Of a stretch of DNA of 64,000 bases, positions 16,660-24,322 are shown one piece after another. The stretch is from JACVRW01 sp963716215 (GTDB taxonomy: Bacteria; Actinomycetota; Thermoleophilia; Solirubrobacterales; Thermoleophilaceae). The stretch lies in assembly GCA_963716215.1 (NCBI GenBank), contig OY970298.1, positions 2,294,001 through 2,358,000 on the forward strand. The letters run 5' to 3'. Under the pieces are notes generated by a model. That model was not told where the DNA came from. It did not search any database and saw only the letters and a list, made by a program, of their open reading frames with translations. Each line of letters begins with the position of its first letter. The stretch's first letter is position 1. The position numbers and the translations under genes are program-made.

Positions 16660-18599
16660 CCAAACTTCTCGACCAGATCGACGGACCGGATGGCCTGAAG
16701 GAGCTCGACGACGACGAGCTGCAGCAGGTAGCCCAGGAGGTCCGCGAGCTGATCATCGACACGATCGGCGAGATCGGCGGCCACTTCGGCGCCAACCTGG
16801 GCGCGTGCGAGATCGCAGTCGCGCTGCATTCGCTGCTCGAGTCGCCGACCGACAAGATCCTCTGGGACGTCGGCCACCAGGCCTACCCGCACAAGGTGCT
16901 GACCGGCCGGCGCGACGAGCTGCACACGATCCGCAAGTACGGCGGCCTCGCCCCGTTCTGCTCGATGGGCGAGTCGGAGCACGACATCATGGGCGCGGGC
17001 CATGCCTCCACCTCCGTGTCCTACGCGGTGGGGATCAAGGAGGCGATGCTCCGCGGCGCCGGTCCCGACGGCCGCGTCGTCGCGGTCATCGGCGACGGCG
17101 CGCTGACCGGTGGCGTTTCCTTCGAGGCGCTCCTGAACGCCGGCGGCATGGACATGCCGATCGTGATCGTGGTGAACGACAACGGCATGTCGATCGCCCC
17201 GAACGTGGGCGCGCTGTCGCGCTACTTCAACCGCATGCGCCTCAACCCGAAGCTCTACCACGCGCGTGAGGATGCCGAGGAGACGCTCACCAGGCTGCCG
17301 GCGGGCATCGGCAAGCGCATCGAGCGGCTCGGGCCGATCCTGAAGGAGTCGCTGAAGGCCTACTGGGCGCCGGGCCTCTTCTTCGAGGAGCTGGACCTGG
17401 CCTACGTGGGCGTGATCGACGGGCACGACGTCAAGGCGCTGCGCCAGGCGATCGGCGAGGCGCTCGAGGCGGACCGGCCCGTCGTCGTGCACTGCAAGAC
17501 CGTTAAGGGCAAGGGCTTCGTGCCCGCCGAGGAAGGCGGCCTCGAGGGCATGGAGCGCTGGCACGCCGCCAAGCCCGGCTCGATCGCCAACGGCGCCGAG
17601 GCGCCGGCCGCGCCCAAGCGCAAGCCGAAGTTCGCGTCCCCGCCCCAGTACACGACCGTGTTCGGCGAGGCGCTCGTCGAAGAATGTCGTCGCGACGACC
17701 GGGTCGTCGGCATCACGGCGGCGATGAACTCCGGCACCGGGCTCAACATCCTCCAGCGCGAGCTGCCCGAGCGCTACTACGACGTGGGCATCGCCGAGCA
17801 GCACGCGATCCTGTTCGCCGCCGGGCTCGCGCTGCAGGGCGCCAAGCCGGTGGCGGCGATCTACTCGACCTTCCTCCAGCGCGCCTACGACCAGATCGTC
17901 CACGACGTCTGCCTCCAGCGGCTCAACGTGGTGTTCGCGATGGATCGCGCCGGCCTGGTCGGCGACGACGGCCCCACGCACCACGGTGCCTTCGACATCT
18001 CCTACATGCGCTGCCTGCCGCACCTGGTCCAGATGGCGCCGCGCGACGAGGCGATGCTGGTGCACATGCTGCACACCGCGCTCGTCTACGACGACGGTCC
18101 GATCGCGCTGCGCTACCCGCGCGGCGAGGCCGAGGGCCTGCCGCTGCCGAGCCTGCCCGAGCCGATCGAGATCGGCCGCGGCGAGCTGCTGCGCGACGGC
18201 GAGCGCGTGGCGCTGCTCGGCTACGGCTACGGGGTCTCGGTGGCGCTCCACGCCGCCGACCTGCTGGCCGACGACCATGGCGTGGAGCCCACCGTCGCGG
18301 ACGCGCGCTTCGCCAAGCCGCTGGACGGCGAGCTGATCGAGCGCCTGGCGGCGGACCACGACCTGATCGTCACGGTCGAGGAGAACGTGCTGGCCGGCGG
18401 GTTCGGCTCGGGCGTGCTCGAGCACCTCGCCGACAACGACCTGATGGGCGGGACGCGCGTGCTGCGCATCGGCCTGCCAGACCGCTTCGTCACGCACGGC
18501 AAGCCGGCGCTGCTGCGCGAGGAAGTCGGCCTGACTCCCGCGGCTGTGGCGGAGCGGGTGGCGCAGGCCGTGCTCGAGCCGACCGGCGCGCTGGCCTAG
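16656..18599 (+). CDS. dxs: 1-deoxy-D-xylulose-5-phosphate synthase
   Basis: 647 residues, full length. Thiamine-diphosphate motif GDGALTGGVSFEALLNAGG (about 145-165; GDG start, NDN at the end of the following VIVVNDNGMSIAPNVG), HASTS at about 114, WDVGHQAYPHKVLTGR near 70, then the pyrimidine-binding domain with DVGIAEQHA and DDGPTHHGAFDI, and a C-terminal transketolase domain with ENVLAGGFGSGVLE. It condenses pyruvate and glyceraldehyde 3-phosphate, the first step of the MEP pathway. ATG overlaps the ispA stop. It ends one base before the stop of the convergent M42 peptidase gene. Confidence 0.97.
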   Translation: MTKLLDQIDGPDGLKELDDDELQQVAQEVRELIIDTIGEIGGHFGANLGACEIAVALHSLLESPTDKILWDVGHQAYPHKVLTGRRDELHTIRKYGGLAPFCSMGESEHDIMGAGHASTSVSYAVGIKEAMLRGAGPDGRVVAVIGDGALTGGVSFEALLNAGGMDMPIVIVVNDNGMSIAPNVGALSRYFNRMRLNPKLYHAREDAEETLTRLPAGIGKRIERLGPILKESLKAYWAPGLFFEELDLAYVGVIDGHDVKALRQAIGEALEADRPVVVHCKTVKGKGFVPAEEGGLEGMERWHAAKPGSIANGAEAPAAPKRKPKFASPPQYTTVFGEALVEECRRDDRVVGITAAMNSGTGLNILQRELPERYYDVGIAEQHAILFAAGLALQGAKPVAAIYSTFLQRAYDQIVHDVCLQRLNVVFAMDRAGLVGDDGPTHHGAFDISYMRCLPHLVQMAPRDEAMLVHMLHTALVYDDGPIALRYPRGEAEGLPLPSLPEPIEIGRGELLRDGERVALLGYGYGVSVALHAADLLADDHGVEPTVADARFAKPLDGELIERLAADHDLIVTVEENVLAGGFGSGVLEHLADNDLMGGTRVLRIGLPDRFVTHGKPALLREEVGLTPAAVAERVAQAVLEPTGALA

Positions 18600-19658
18600 C
18601 TACCAGCGCGACAGCGGGCGATCCGCCTCGAGGCGCAGCGCCATCGCCGCGATCACCTCGATCGTCGCCTCCACGTCGCCCAGCTCCACCAGCTCGACCG
18701 GCGAGTGCATGTAGCGCAGGGGGATCGAGACGACGGCGGTCGGGACGCCCGCGCGGCTCATGTGAACCACGTCGGCGTCGGTGCCCGTGGACGAGCCGGC
18801 GGCCTCGGTCGTGGTGTCGATGCCGACCGACTCGGCCGCCTCGTCGAGCAGGTCGCACAGCGGCCTACTGACGACCGCACCGCGCGTGATCACGGGCCCG
18901 CTGCCGAGCCCGTGCTCGCCGAGCTGGCCTGCGTCCACGCCCGGTGCGTCGGTGGCGTGGGTCACGTCGACCACCACGGCCAGGTCGGGCTCCAGCCCGA
19001 ACGCCATTGCGCGCGCGCCGTGGGCGCCGATCTCCTCCTGGACAGCGGCCACCCCGGCTACCGGGCCGACGCCGCCGCCGGCCTCGGCCACGCGCCGCGC
19101 GACCTCCAGCGCCACGTAGATCCCGAGCCGATTGTCGAGCGAGCGGGAGACCAGCCGGTCGCCGCGCAGCTCGAGGGGCTCGGCGGTGATCACGATCGGG
19201 TCGCCCTCGCGCACGAGCGAGCGGGCCTCGTCCCCATCGCGCACGCCGATGTCCACGTGCAGTCCCTTCAGCTCGACCGCCTTCTTGCGGTCGTCGGGCT
19301 GGAGTATGTGGATCGGCTTGCGACCCACGACCCCCGCCACGGTGCCGGTGCGGGTGAGCACCTCCACGCGCTGTCCCACGAGCACCTGCGGATCCCAGCC
19401 GCCGGAGCCGACGACGTGCAGGAAGCCCTTGTCGGTGATGTGGCTCACGAGCAGGCCGATCTCGTCCACGTGGCCCACCACCACGAGCAGCGGGTGGTCG
19501 CCGTTGCCGTCGACGCGGGCGACGGAGGTGCCCATGCGGTCTACGGTCACCTCGGCGAATGATTCGGCCGCCTCGCGCCAGACGGCCGCTGGCGCCTCCT
19601 CGTGGCCGGGCGGGCCGGGGGCGGTCAGCAGGCGGTGAAGCAGTTCGGGGGTGCTCAA
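18600..19658 (-). CDS. M42 family metallo-aminopeptidase
   Basis: 352 residues. All metal ligands of the M42 (FrvX/glutamyl aminopeptidase, PepA) family are present: VVGHVDEIGLLV (His about 63), RSLDNRLG (Asp about 175), VQEEIGAHGA (catalytic Glu and ligand Glu), DVTHATDAPG (Asp) and RYMHSPVE (His near the C terminus). The inserted beta domain (about 70-165) is the tetrahedral-particle oligomerisation domain seen in the family. Cytosolic peptide degradation is expected. ATG overlaps the stop of the upstream osmC gene (ATGA), so the two are co-translated. Confidence 0.9.
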   Translation of the reverse strand: MSTPELLHRLLTAPGPPGHEEAPAAVWREAAESFAEVTVDRMGTSVARVDGNGDHPLLVVVGHVDEIGLLVSHITDKGFLHVVGSGGWDPQVLVGQRVEVLTRTGTVAGVVGRKPIHILQPDDRKKAVELKGLHVDIGVRDGDEARSLVREGDPIVITAEPLELRGDRLVSRSLDNRLGIYVALEVARRVAEAGGGVGPVAGVAAVQEEIGAHGARAMAFGLEPDLAVVVDVTHATDAPGVDAGQLGEHGLGSGPVITRGAVVSRPLCDLLDEAAESVGIDTTTEAAGSSTGTDADVVHMSRAGVPTAVVSIPLRYMHSPVELVELGDVEATIEVIAAMALRLEADRPLSRW

Positions 19659-20113
19659 GTACGTACCTCGACGGTCGGTTGAAGGGTCATCTGTGCGTTC
19701 AGGGTGTTCGCGACGAAACAGTGCTCGTGCGCGGTGTTCGCGAGCTTGCGCACGCGCTCTTCGCTCGCCTGGCCGGCCACCACGATGCGCGGGCGCAGCT
19801 CCACCTCGGTGATCCGCACCGGCGTCTCGTCGGTCGGCATCAGGGCGGTGGCGGAGTCGTCGTACTCGACCACGTCGATGCGCGCCTTCGCGGCGAGGTG
19901 CAGGAACCAGAGCATCTGGCAGGACGAGGCAGCCATCAGCAGCAGCTGCTCGGGGTTGAGCAGCGACGGGTCGCCCTTGCTCTCACCGGTGGTCAGCCCG
20001 ATCTCGTGGTCCGCGCCCGGGGCCGCGCCGACGTGGGTGCGGTCGTAGTGGTCCCAGCCCAGCCCGGTGGAGCCTGTCCACCGGACGCGCGTCTCGTAGT
20101 GGTTGACGGCCAT
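19655..20113 (-). CDS. OsmC/Ohr family peroxiredoxin
   Basis: 152 residues. The family's two redox cysteines are visible: ASSCQMLWFLHLAAKA (peroxidatic Cys about 64) and AHEHCFVANTLNA (resolving Cys about 131), with the arginine/glutamate environment in LLNPEQLLLMAAS. OsmC proteins reduce organic hydroperoxides. The arrangement resembles the OsmC rather than the Ohr branch. First gene of a two-gene unit with the M42 peptidase; a strong hairpin separates it from the gene upstream. Confidence 0.9.
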   Translation of the reverse strand: MAVNHYETRVRWTGSTGLGWDHYDRTHVGAAPGADHEIGLTTGESKGDPSLLNPEQLLLMAASSCQMLWFLHLAAKARIDVVEYDDSATALMPTDETPVRITEVELRPRIVVAGQASEERVRKLANTAHEHCFVANTLNAQMTLQPTVEVRT

Positions 20114-20143
20114 CGGCGGGCCAGTCTCGCAGGTCCCCGAAAG

Positions 20144-20177
20144 AGGAAACGACCCCGCCGGGGCGGGGCCGTTTCCT
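20144..20177. terminator. 34-bp hairpin, probable bidirectional terminator
   Basis: Arms 20144-20159 and 20162-20177 pair over 16 positions with one G:U-type mismatch (AGGAAACGACCCCGCC against its complement) and a two-base loop. On the minus strand, which is the transcribed strand on both sides, the arm ends in GTTTCCTCTTT, so it probably ends transcripts from the 20219 gene before osmC. Confidence 0.7.
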
Positions 20178-20218
20178 GAGGGAGGAGTGATGCTATGTGG
20201 ACTGTTAGGGGAAGTTTT

Positions 20219-20578
20219 CTAGCCTGGGGCGGAGCTGTAGCGCGTGATCGAGGTGACGGCCACGGCCGCCACTCCGGCGGTCGCGAACAGCAACCCGGCG
20301 CCGAGGTCGCCGGCGAGCCCGAACACCAGCGCCACCAGCAGCAGTCCCAGCGCGATGCCGCGGTCGTAGACCGCCTGCGCCGAGACCGGGAGGGTGCCGC
20401 GCCCCGTCGGCGCCGTGCCGGCGAGCGCGAGGGCCACGATCAGCACGCCGAGCAGCAGGGCCGTGACCACCGCGGCGGGCCCGAGCCCGACCACGAACGG
20501 GACGCCGATCAGGGCGGTCCCGGCGGTCATCATCAGCCCGGATCGCAGCGCTGGTGAGATGAGCCTGGCGATCGTCAT
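20219..20578 (-). CDS. Small polytopic membrane protein, unknown
   Basis: 119 residues with four predicted membrane helices (about 12-32, 34-54, 72-92 and 94-110), small-residue rich, with a charged loop GTAPTGRGTLPVSAQAVYDRG between the second pair. No cysteine or obvious catalytic residues, and I recognise no family. It starts at the edge of the intergenic region that holds a CRP-type operator, so it could be controlled together with the divergent tlyA operon. Confidence 0.6.
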   Translation of the reverse strand: MTIARLISPALRSGLMMTAGTALIGVPFVVGLGPAAVVTALLLGVLIVALALAGTAPTGRGTLPVSAQAVYDRGIALGLLLVALVFGLAGDLGAGLLFATAGVAAVAVTSITRYSSAPG

Positions 20579-20603
20579 GTGCCATCGAGGCTACGCCGGA
20601 GAT

Positions 20604-20630
20604 TCACACGTTGTGTGATGTAGGTCACAC
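20604..20630. promoter_or_regulatory. CRP/GlxR-type operator (GTGTGA-N6-TCACAC)
   Basis: Perfect palindrome GTGTGA (20613-20618), TGTAGG, TCACAC (20625-20630), matching the TGTGA-N6-TCACA consensus of CRP-family regulators. A third half-site TCACAC at 20604-20609 pairs with the first GTGTGA through a 3-base spacer. It lies 14 bp upstream of the TACCCT -10 box of tlyA, i.e. over its -35 region, and 25 bp upstream of the divergent membrane protein gene. Confidence 0.65.
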
Positions 20631-20643
20631 TTCCGGACAGGGG

Positions 20644-20649
20644 TACCCT
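20644..20649 (+). promoter_or_regulatory. -10 box TACCCT, leaderless start of tlyA
   Basis: TACCCT ends 6 nt before the ATG at 20656, so transcription should begin at the start codon. Confidence 0.55.
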
Positions 20650-20655
20650 CCTGCG

Positions 20656-21444
20656 ATGCCGAAGCGGCGGCTCGACACCCTGCTCGCCGAGCGCGGGCTG
20701 TTCGACACCCGGACGCGGGCGGCCGCCGCCGTGATGGCGGGCGACGTGCGCGTTGGCGACCGGCCCGCCCGTAAGCCGGGGGAGCTGGTGGCTCCCGACG
20801 CCGCACTCGAGATCGCCGAGCGCCCGGCCTACGTGTCCCGCGGGGGCACGAAGCTCGCCAACGCCCTCGACGAGCTCGGCGTCGATCCGGCCGGCCGGCG
20901 GGCGCTCGACGTGGGCGCATCGACCGGGGGGTTCACCGACTGCCTGCTCCAGCGCGGGGCGGAGGCGGTGATCGCGCTCGACGTGGCCTACGGCGAGCTG
21001 CACTGGACGGTGCGCAACGACCCGCGCGTGACGGTGATCGAGCGGCGCAACGCGCGGTCGCTCGAGCCGGGCGAGCTGCCCTGGGCGCCCGACCTGGTGG
21101 TGGCGGACCTGTCGTTCATCTCGCTCACCAAGGTGCTGCCGGCGGTGCTCGAGTGCGCCTCACCGCGCTTCGACTGCCTCGCGCTCGTCAAGCCGCAGTT
21201 CGAGGTCGGGCGCGAGCGCGTGGGGAAGGGCGGCGTCGTGCGCGATGCCGACGAGCGGCGCGACGCCCTCGTGGCGGTGGCGGCGCAGGTCCGCGGCGAG
21301 CTCGGCGCGACGGTGCTCGGCTTCGCCTCCTCCGGCCTGCCCGGGCCGGCCGGCAACCGCGAGAGCTTCGTCTGGCTGGCGGAAGCGGGTCGGCCGGGCG
21401 CGGTCGAGGACCTCGACGCGGCGGCGAGAAGAGCGGAACCGTGA
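20656..21444 (+). CDS. tlyA: TlyA family 23S/16S rRNA 2'-O-methyltransferase
   Basis: 262 residues; the ATG at 20656 starts MPKRRLDTLLAERGLFDTRT, the S4 RNA-binding domain (1-62), and is preferred over the longer frame because of the -10 spacing. An FtsJ/RrmJ methyltransferase domain follows: SAM motif LDVGASTGGFTDCLLQRGA (about 75-95), VIALDVAYGELHW, and VADLSFISLTKVLP with LVKPQFEVGRE. In actinobacteria TlyA methylates C1409 (16S) and C1920 (23S) and affects capreomycin sensitivity. Same S4-FtsJ gene precedes recN in Bacillus-type orders. Overlaps nadK by 4 bp. Confidence 0.92.
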   Translation: MPKRRLDTLLAERGLFDTRTRAAAAVMAGDVRVGDRPARKPGELVAPDAALEIAERPAYVSRGGTKLANALDELGVDPAGRRALDVGASTGGFTDCLLQRGAEAVIALDVAYGELHWTVRNDPRVTVIERRNARSLEPGELPWAPDLVVADLSFISLTKVLPAVLECASPRFDCLALVKPQFEVGRERVGKGGVVRDADERRDALVAVAAQVRGELGATVLGFASSGLPGPAGNRESFVWLAEAGRPGAVEDLDAAARRAEP

Positions 21445-22301
21445 CCGACGGCCGGCGCCCGCCGCGCTCGATAACGATCTTCTCGCACACCCGGCCCGCC
21501 GACACCGGTGGCGCCCTGCGCCGCATCGCGGAGCTGGCCGGCGAGGCCGGGGTGGAGGTGCGCCTGCCGCCCGCCGAGACGGAGAAGTTCGGCGCGGTCC
21601 CCGGTGTCGACGAAGTCGCCGGATCCACCGACACCGACCTCGCCGTGGTGCTCGGCGGCGACGGCACGATCCTGACCGCGCTGCGGGAGTTCGCGGGCAC
21701 CGGGGTGCCGGTATTCGCGATCAACTACGGGGCGATCGGCTTCCTGGCGACGATCGAGCCGTGGGAGCTCGAGGACGGGGTGCGGCGAGCGCTGCGCGGC
21801 GAGTTCGACGTGATGGAGCTGCCCGGCCTGCTCGCGCTCACCGCGGACGGCGAGCGGCTCGCGATCAACGACGTATCCCTGCACCGCCGCCAGAGCGGCC
21901 GGGTCGCGGAGCTCGCCTACTCGGTCGAGGGCGAGCAGCTCGGCGAGGTGCGCTGCGACGGGCTGGTCGTGTCCACCCCCGCCGGCTCGACCGGCTACAA
22001 CCTCGCCAACGGCGGGCCGGTGCTGGCGTGGGGGGTGGAGGGCTTCGTGGTCTCCTTCATCGCGCCGCACACGCTCACGGCCCGAGCGTTGGTGGTGGCT
22101 CCGGGCGACACGCTCGAGGTCACCAACCGCTCGAACTCCGAGGAGGTCGACGTGTCCACGGACGCCCGCGGCGTGTGCGCGCTCGCGCCCGAGGCGACGA
22201 TGCGGATCGAGTTCAGGCACCACCAGTCGCTGCTCGCCCAGGCGCCGGGGGCCACCTTCTACCACCGCCTGCGGGACAAGTTCGGCCGCCTCTCATATTG
22301 A
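21441..22301 (+). CDS. nadK: NAD kinase
   Basis: 286 residues; GTG overlaps the tlyA stop (GTGA). The nucleotide-binding signature VLGGDGTILTALREF is at about 73, followed by AINYGAIGFLA, INDVSLHR (the NE/D motif) and the glycine-rich STPAGSTGYNLANGGP (about 175-190), all diagnostic of ATP/polyphosphate NAD kinases that make NADP. Translationally coupled to tlyA; recN begins 285 bp downstream after a repeat-rich intergenic region, so it probably has its own promoter. Confidence 0.95.
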   Translation: MTDGRRPPRSITIFSHTRPADTGGALRRIAELAGEAGVEVRLPPAETEKFGAVPGVDEVAGSTDTDLAVVLGGDGTILTALREFAGTGVPVFAINYGAIGFLATIEPWELEDGVRRALRGEFDVMELPGLLALTADGERLAINDVSLHRRQSGRVAELAYSVEGEQLGEVRCDGLVVSTPAGSTGYNLANGGPVLAWGVEGFVVSFIAPHTLTARALVVAPGDTLEVTNRSNSEEVDVSTDARGVCALAPEATMRIEFRHHQSLLAQAPGATFYHRLRDKFGRLSY

Positions 22302-22328
22302 GGATCACATCTGGGGGCTCGCGCCCCC
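22301..22328 (-). repeat. GNRA-loop hairpin repeat, copy C (inverted orientation)
   Basis: Read on the minus strand it is GGGGGC, loop GCGA, GCCCCC, then AGATGTGATCCT, close to copy B at 28719-28745 (GGATGTCATCCT after the stem). The stem extends to 8 bp (22311-22330). The loop differs from copies A and B (GTGA) but remains GNRA. Confidence 0.65.
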
Positions 22329-22330
22329 AG

Positions 22331-22351
22331 GCCCCGTGGCACGCCGGCCGG
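22331..22351 (+). repeat. 21-bp direct repeat, copy 1
   Basis: GCCCCGTGGCACGCC-GGCCGG; recurs with one mismatch at 22507-22527, 176 bp downstream in the same intergenic region. Confidence 0.7.
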
Positions 22352-22447
22352 GTCCCTAGGGCGCTGGCCGAGTCGGTAGGGCGCTCCGCGCCGGGGGTTC
22401 CTGAAGAAACGGGCCTATAGGTCACGTTTTGTGCGGGACCCCCTCGG

Positions 22448-22490
22448 GCGTGTCGAGTTTCCGACCCATAGGGGGCACAACTCGACACGC
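22448..22490. repeat. 12-bp perfect inverted repeat in the nadK-recN gap
   Basis: Arms GCGTGTCGAGTT (22448-22459) and AACTCGACACGC (22479-22490) with a 19-base spacer; further pairing (GGG/CCC) is possible around a bulge. The AT-bearing arms and long spacer make a terminator unlikely; an operator or a mobile palindromic repeat is more plausible. Confidence 0.6.
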
Positions 22491-22506
22491 GCCCGCGGGC
22501 GAGGCG

Positions 22507-22527
22507 GCCCCGTGGCACGCTGGCCGG
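22507..22527 (+). repeat. 21-bp direct repeat, copy 2
   Basis: Same as 22331-22351 except C to T at one position. The pair brackets the 12-bp inverted repeat. Confidence 0.7.
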
Positions 22528-22586
22528 TTGATGGCATCCCGGGGCTTGCGCTCCGCTCCGTCGGGGCGCCCTGATATCTCTGCCAA

Positions 22587-24272
22587 GTGCTCCTAGAGCT
22601 CCGGATCGAGAACCTGCTCCTGATCGAGCGTGCCGAGCTGCGACCCGGAACCGGGCTGTGCGCGCTCACCGGGGAGACCGGCGCGGGCAAGACCGTCCTC
22701 GCCCACGCGCTCGACCTGCTGCTCGGCGGCAAGGCCCGTACCGGCATCGTCCGCCCGGGCGCACGCGAGGCCTACGTCGAGGGCGTCTTCGCCCTCCCGC
22801 CGGGCCTGCTCGACGAACCCGAGCTCGTCGAGCTGCGCGACCGCATCGGCGCCGACGACGGGGATCCCGAGGAGGTCGTACTCGCTCGACGGGTAAGCGC
22901 CGAAGGCCGCACGCGCGCTTTCGTCGAGGGGCGCTCGGCCACAGCGGCCGACCTGCAGTCGCTCGGCGGCCGCCTGGTCGCATTCTTCGGGCAGCACGAG
23001 CACCGCCGGCTCACGCTCGCCTCCGCCCAGCTCGACCTGCTCGACGGCTTCTGCGGCCGCGAACAGCTCGCGCTGCGCGACCGGCTCGCCGCCGGCCACG
23101 CCCACGTGAAGGAGCTCGATGGCCGGCTGGCCGACTTGCGCGAGCGCGCCGGCACCCGCGATCGCGACCTCGACCTGCTCGCGTTCGAGATCGAGGAGAT
23201 CGACGCGCTCGACCCGAGCGAGCAGGAGCGCGCCGCCCTCGCTGGCGAGCGCGAACGGCTGCGCCAGATGGACGGGCTGCTGGCCGCGGCCGGCGGCGGG
23301 GCCGAAGCGATCTCCCCCGCGGGGGCCGACGGCGGCGTGGCCCAGCTGCTGGCCGAGGCCGAGCGGCTGGCGGGCGCGGTGCAGGGCGCCGACCCCGAGC
23401 TGGACGCGATCGCCGCGCGGCTCGCGGCCCTGCGCCTCGAGGCCGACGACCTGGGCGGCGAGCTGCGCCGCTACGCCGACTCGCTCGAGGCCGAGCCGGG
23501 GCGGCTGCAGGAGGTCGAGGAGCGCCTGGAGCAGTACGACCGCCTCGAGCGCAAGCACGGCGGCAGCGTCACAGCCGTGCTCGAGCACGCAGAGCGCTGC
23601 CGCGCCGAACGCGAGCGCTTGGAGCAGGCCGAGGTCGCCACCGAGCGGGCCGAGGCCGAGCTGGCACGGGCGCTCGAGGCGCGCGCCGAGCTGGCCGCCG
23701 AGCTGGGCGAGCGCCGGCGCGAGGCCGCTCCCCGGCTGGCGGAGCGCGTCCGTGAGGAGCTGACCGCGCTGGCCATGGAGGACGCGTCCTTCGAGGTGCG
23801 GCTCGAGCCGCGCGACGAGATCGGCCCCAGCGGCGCAGAGCGCGCAGAGCTGATGCTCGCGCCCAACCCGGGCGTGCCGGCAGCGCCGATCCGCGAAGCG
23901 GCGTCGGGCGGGGAGCTGTCGAGGGTGATGCTGGCGCTGATGACCGTCGCGGGTACCGGCGAGTCGCGGACGCTCGTGTTCGACGAGGTCGACGCCGGCG
24001 TCGGCGGCCAGACCGCCCGCGCGGTGGGCGAGCGGCTGCGGGCGCTGGGCGAGTCGCGCCAGGTGCTGTGCATCACCCACCTGCCCCAGATCGCCGCGCT
24101 CGCCAGCGGACACTTCCGCATCGAGAAGTCGGCCGCCGACGACACGTCGCTCACCACCGTCGAGGAGCTCGCCGGCGAGGGCGTCGTGGAGGAGCTGATG
24201 CGGATGCTCGGCGCGGAAAGCTCGGACGGAGCGGCCCGAAAGCACGCGAAGCAGCTCCTGGCGGCCGCGTGA
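22587..24272 (+). CDS. recN: DNA repair protein RecN
   Basis: 561 residues from GTG; TATCTC ends 6 nt upstream, a near-match to the leaderless pattern. SMC-like architecture: Walker A GETGAGKTVLAHAL at about 30-43, long coiled-coil arms rich in Arg/Glu/Leu (about 150-390), and the C-terminal half-site with signature SGGELSRVMLAL (about 448), Walker B TLVFDEVDAGVGG and ITHLPQIAA. RecN tethers DNA ends at double-strand breaks, in the RecA pathway. Neighbouring tlyA and nadK precede recN as in many Gram-positives. The gene tlyA-recN order lacks argR between them. Confidence 0.96.
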   Translation: MLLELRIENLLLIERAELRPGTGLCALTGETGAGKTVLAHALDLLLGGKARTGIVRPGAREAYVEGVFALPPGLLDEPELVELRDRIGADDGDPEEVVLARRVSAEGRTRAFVEGRSATAADLQSLGGRLVAFFGQHEHRRLTLASAQLDLLDGFCGREQLALRDRLAAGHAHVKELDGRLADLRERAGTRDRDLDLLAFEIEEIDALDPSEQERAALAGERERLRQMDGLLAAAGGGAEAISPAGADGGVAQLLAEAERLAGAVQGADPELDAIAARLAALRLEADDLGGELRRYADSLEAEPGRLQEVEERLEQYDRLERKHGGSVTAVLEHAERCRAERERLEQAEVATERAEAELARALEARAELAAELGERRREAAPRLAERVREELTALAMEDASFEVRLEPRDEIGPSGAERAELMLAPNPGVPAAPIREAASGGELSRVMLALMTVAGTGESRTLVFDEVDAGVGGQTARAVGERLRALGESRQVLCITHLPQIAALASGHFRIEKSAADDTSLTTVEELAGEGVVEELMRMLGAESSDGAARKHAKQLLAAA

Positions 24273-24322
24273 ACGCGGACTTCCGCCACATCGCCCGTTA
24301 CACTCGAACCCCCAGAGCCTGA

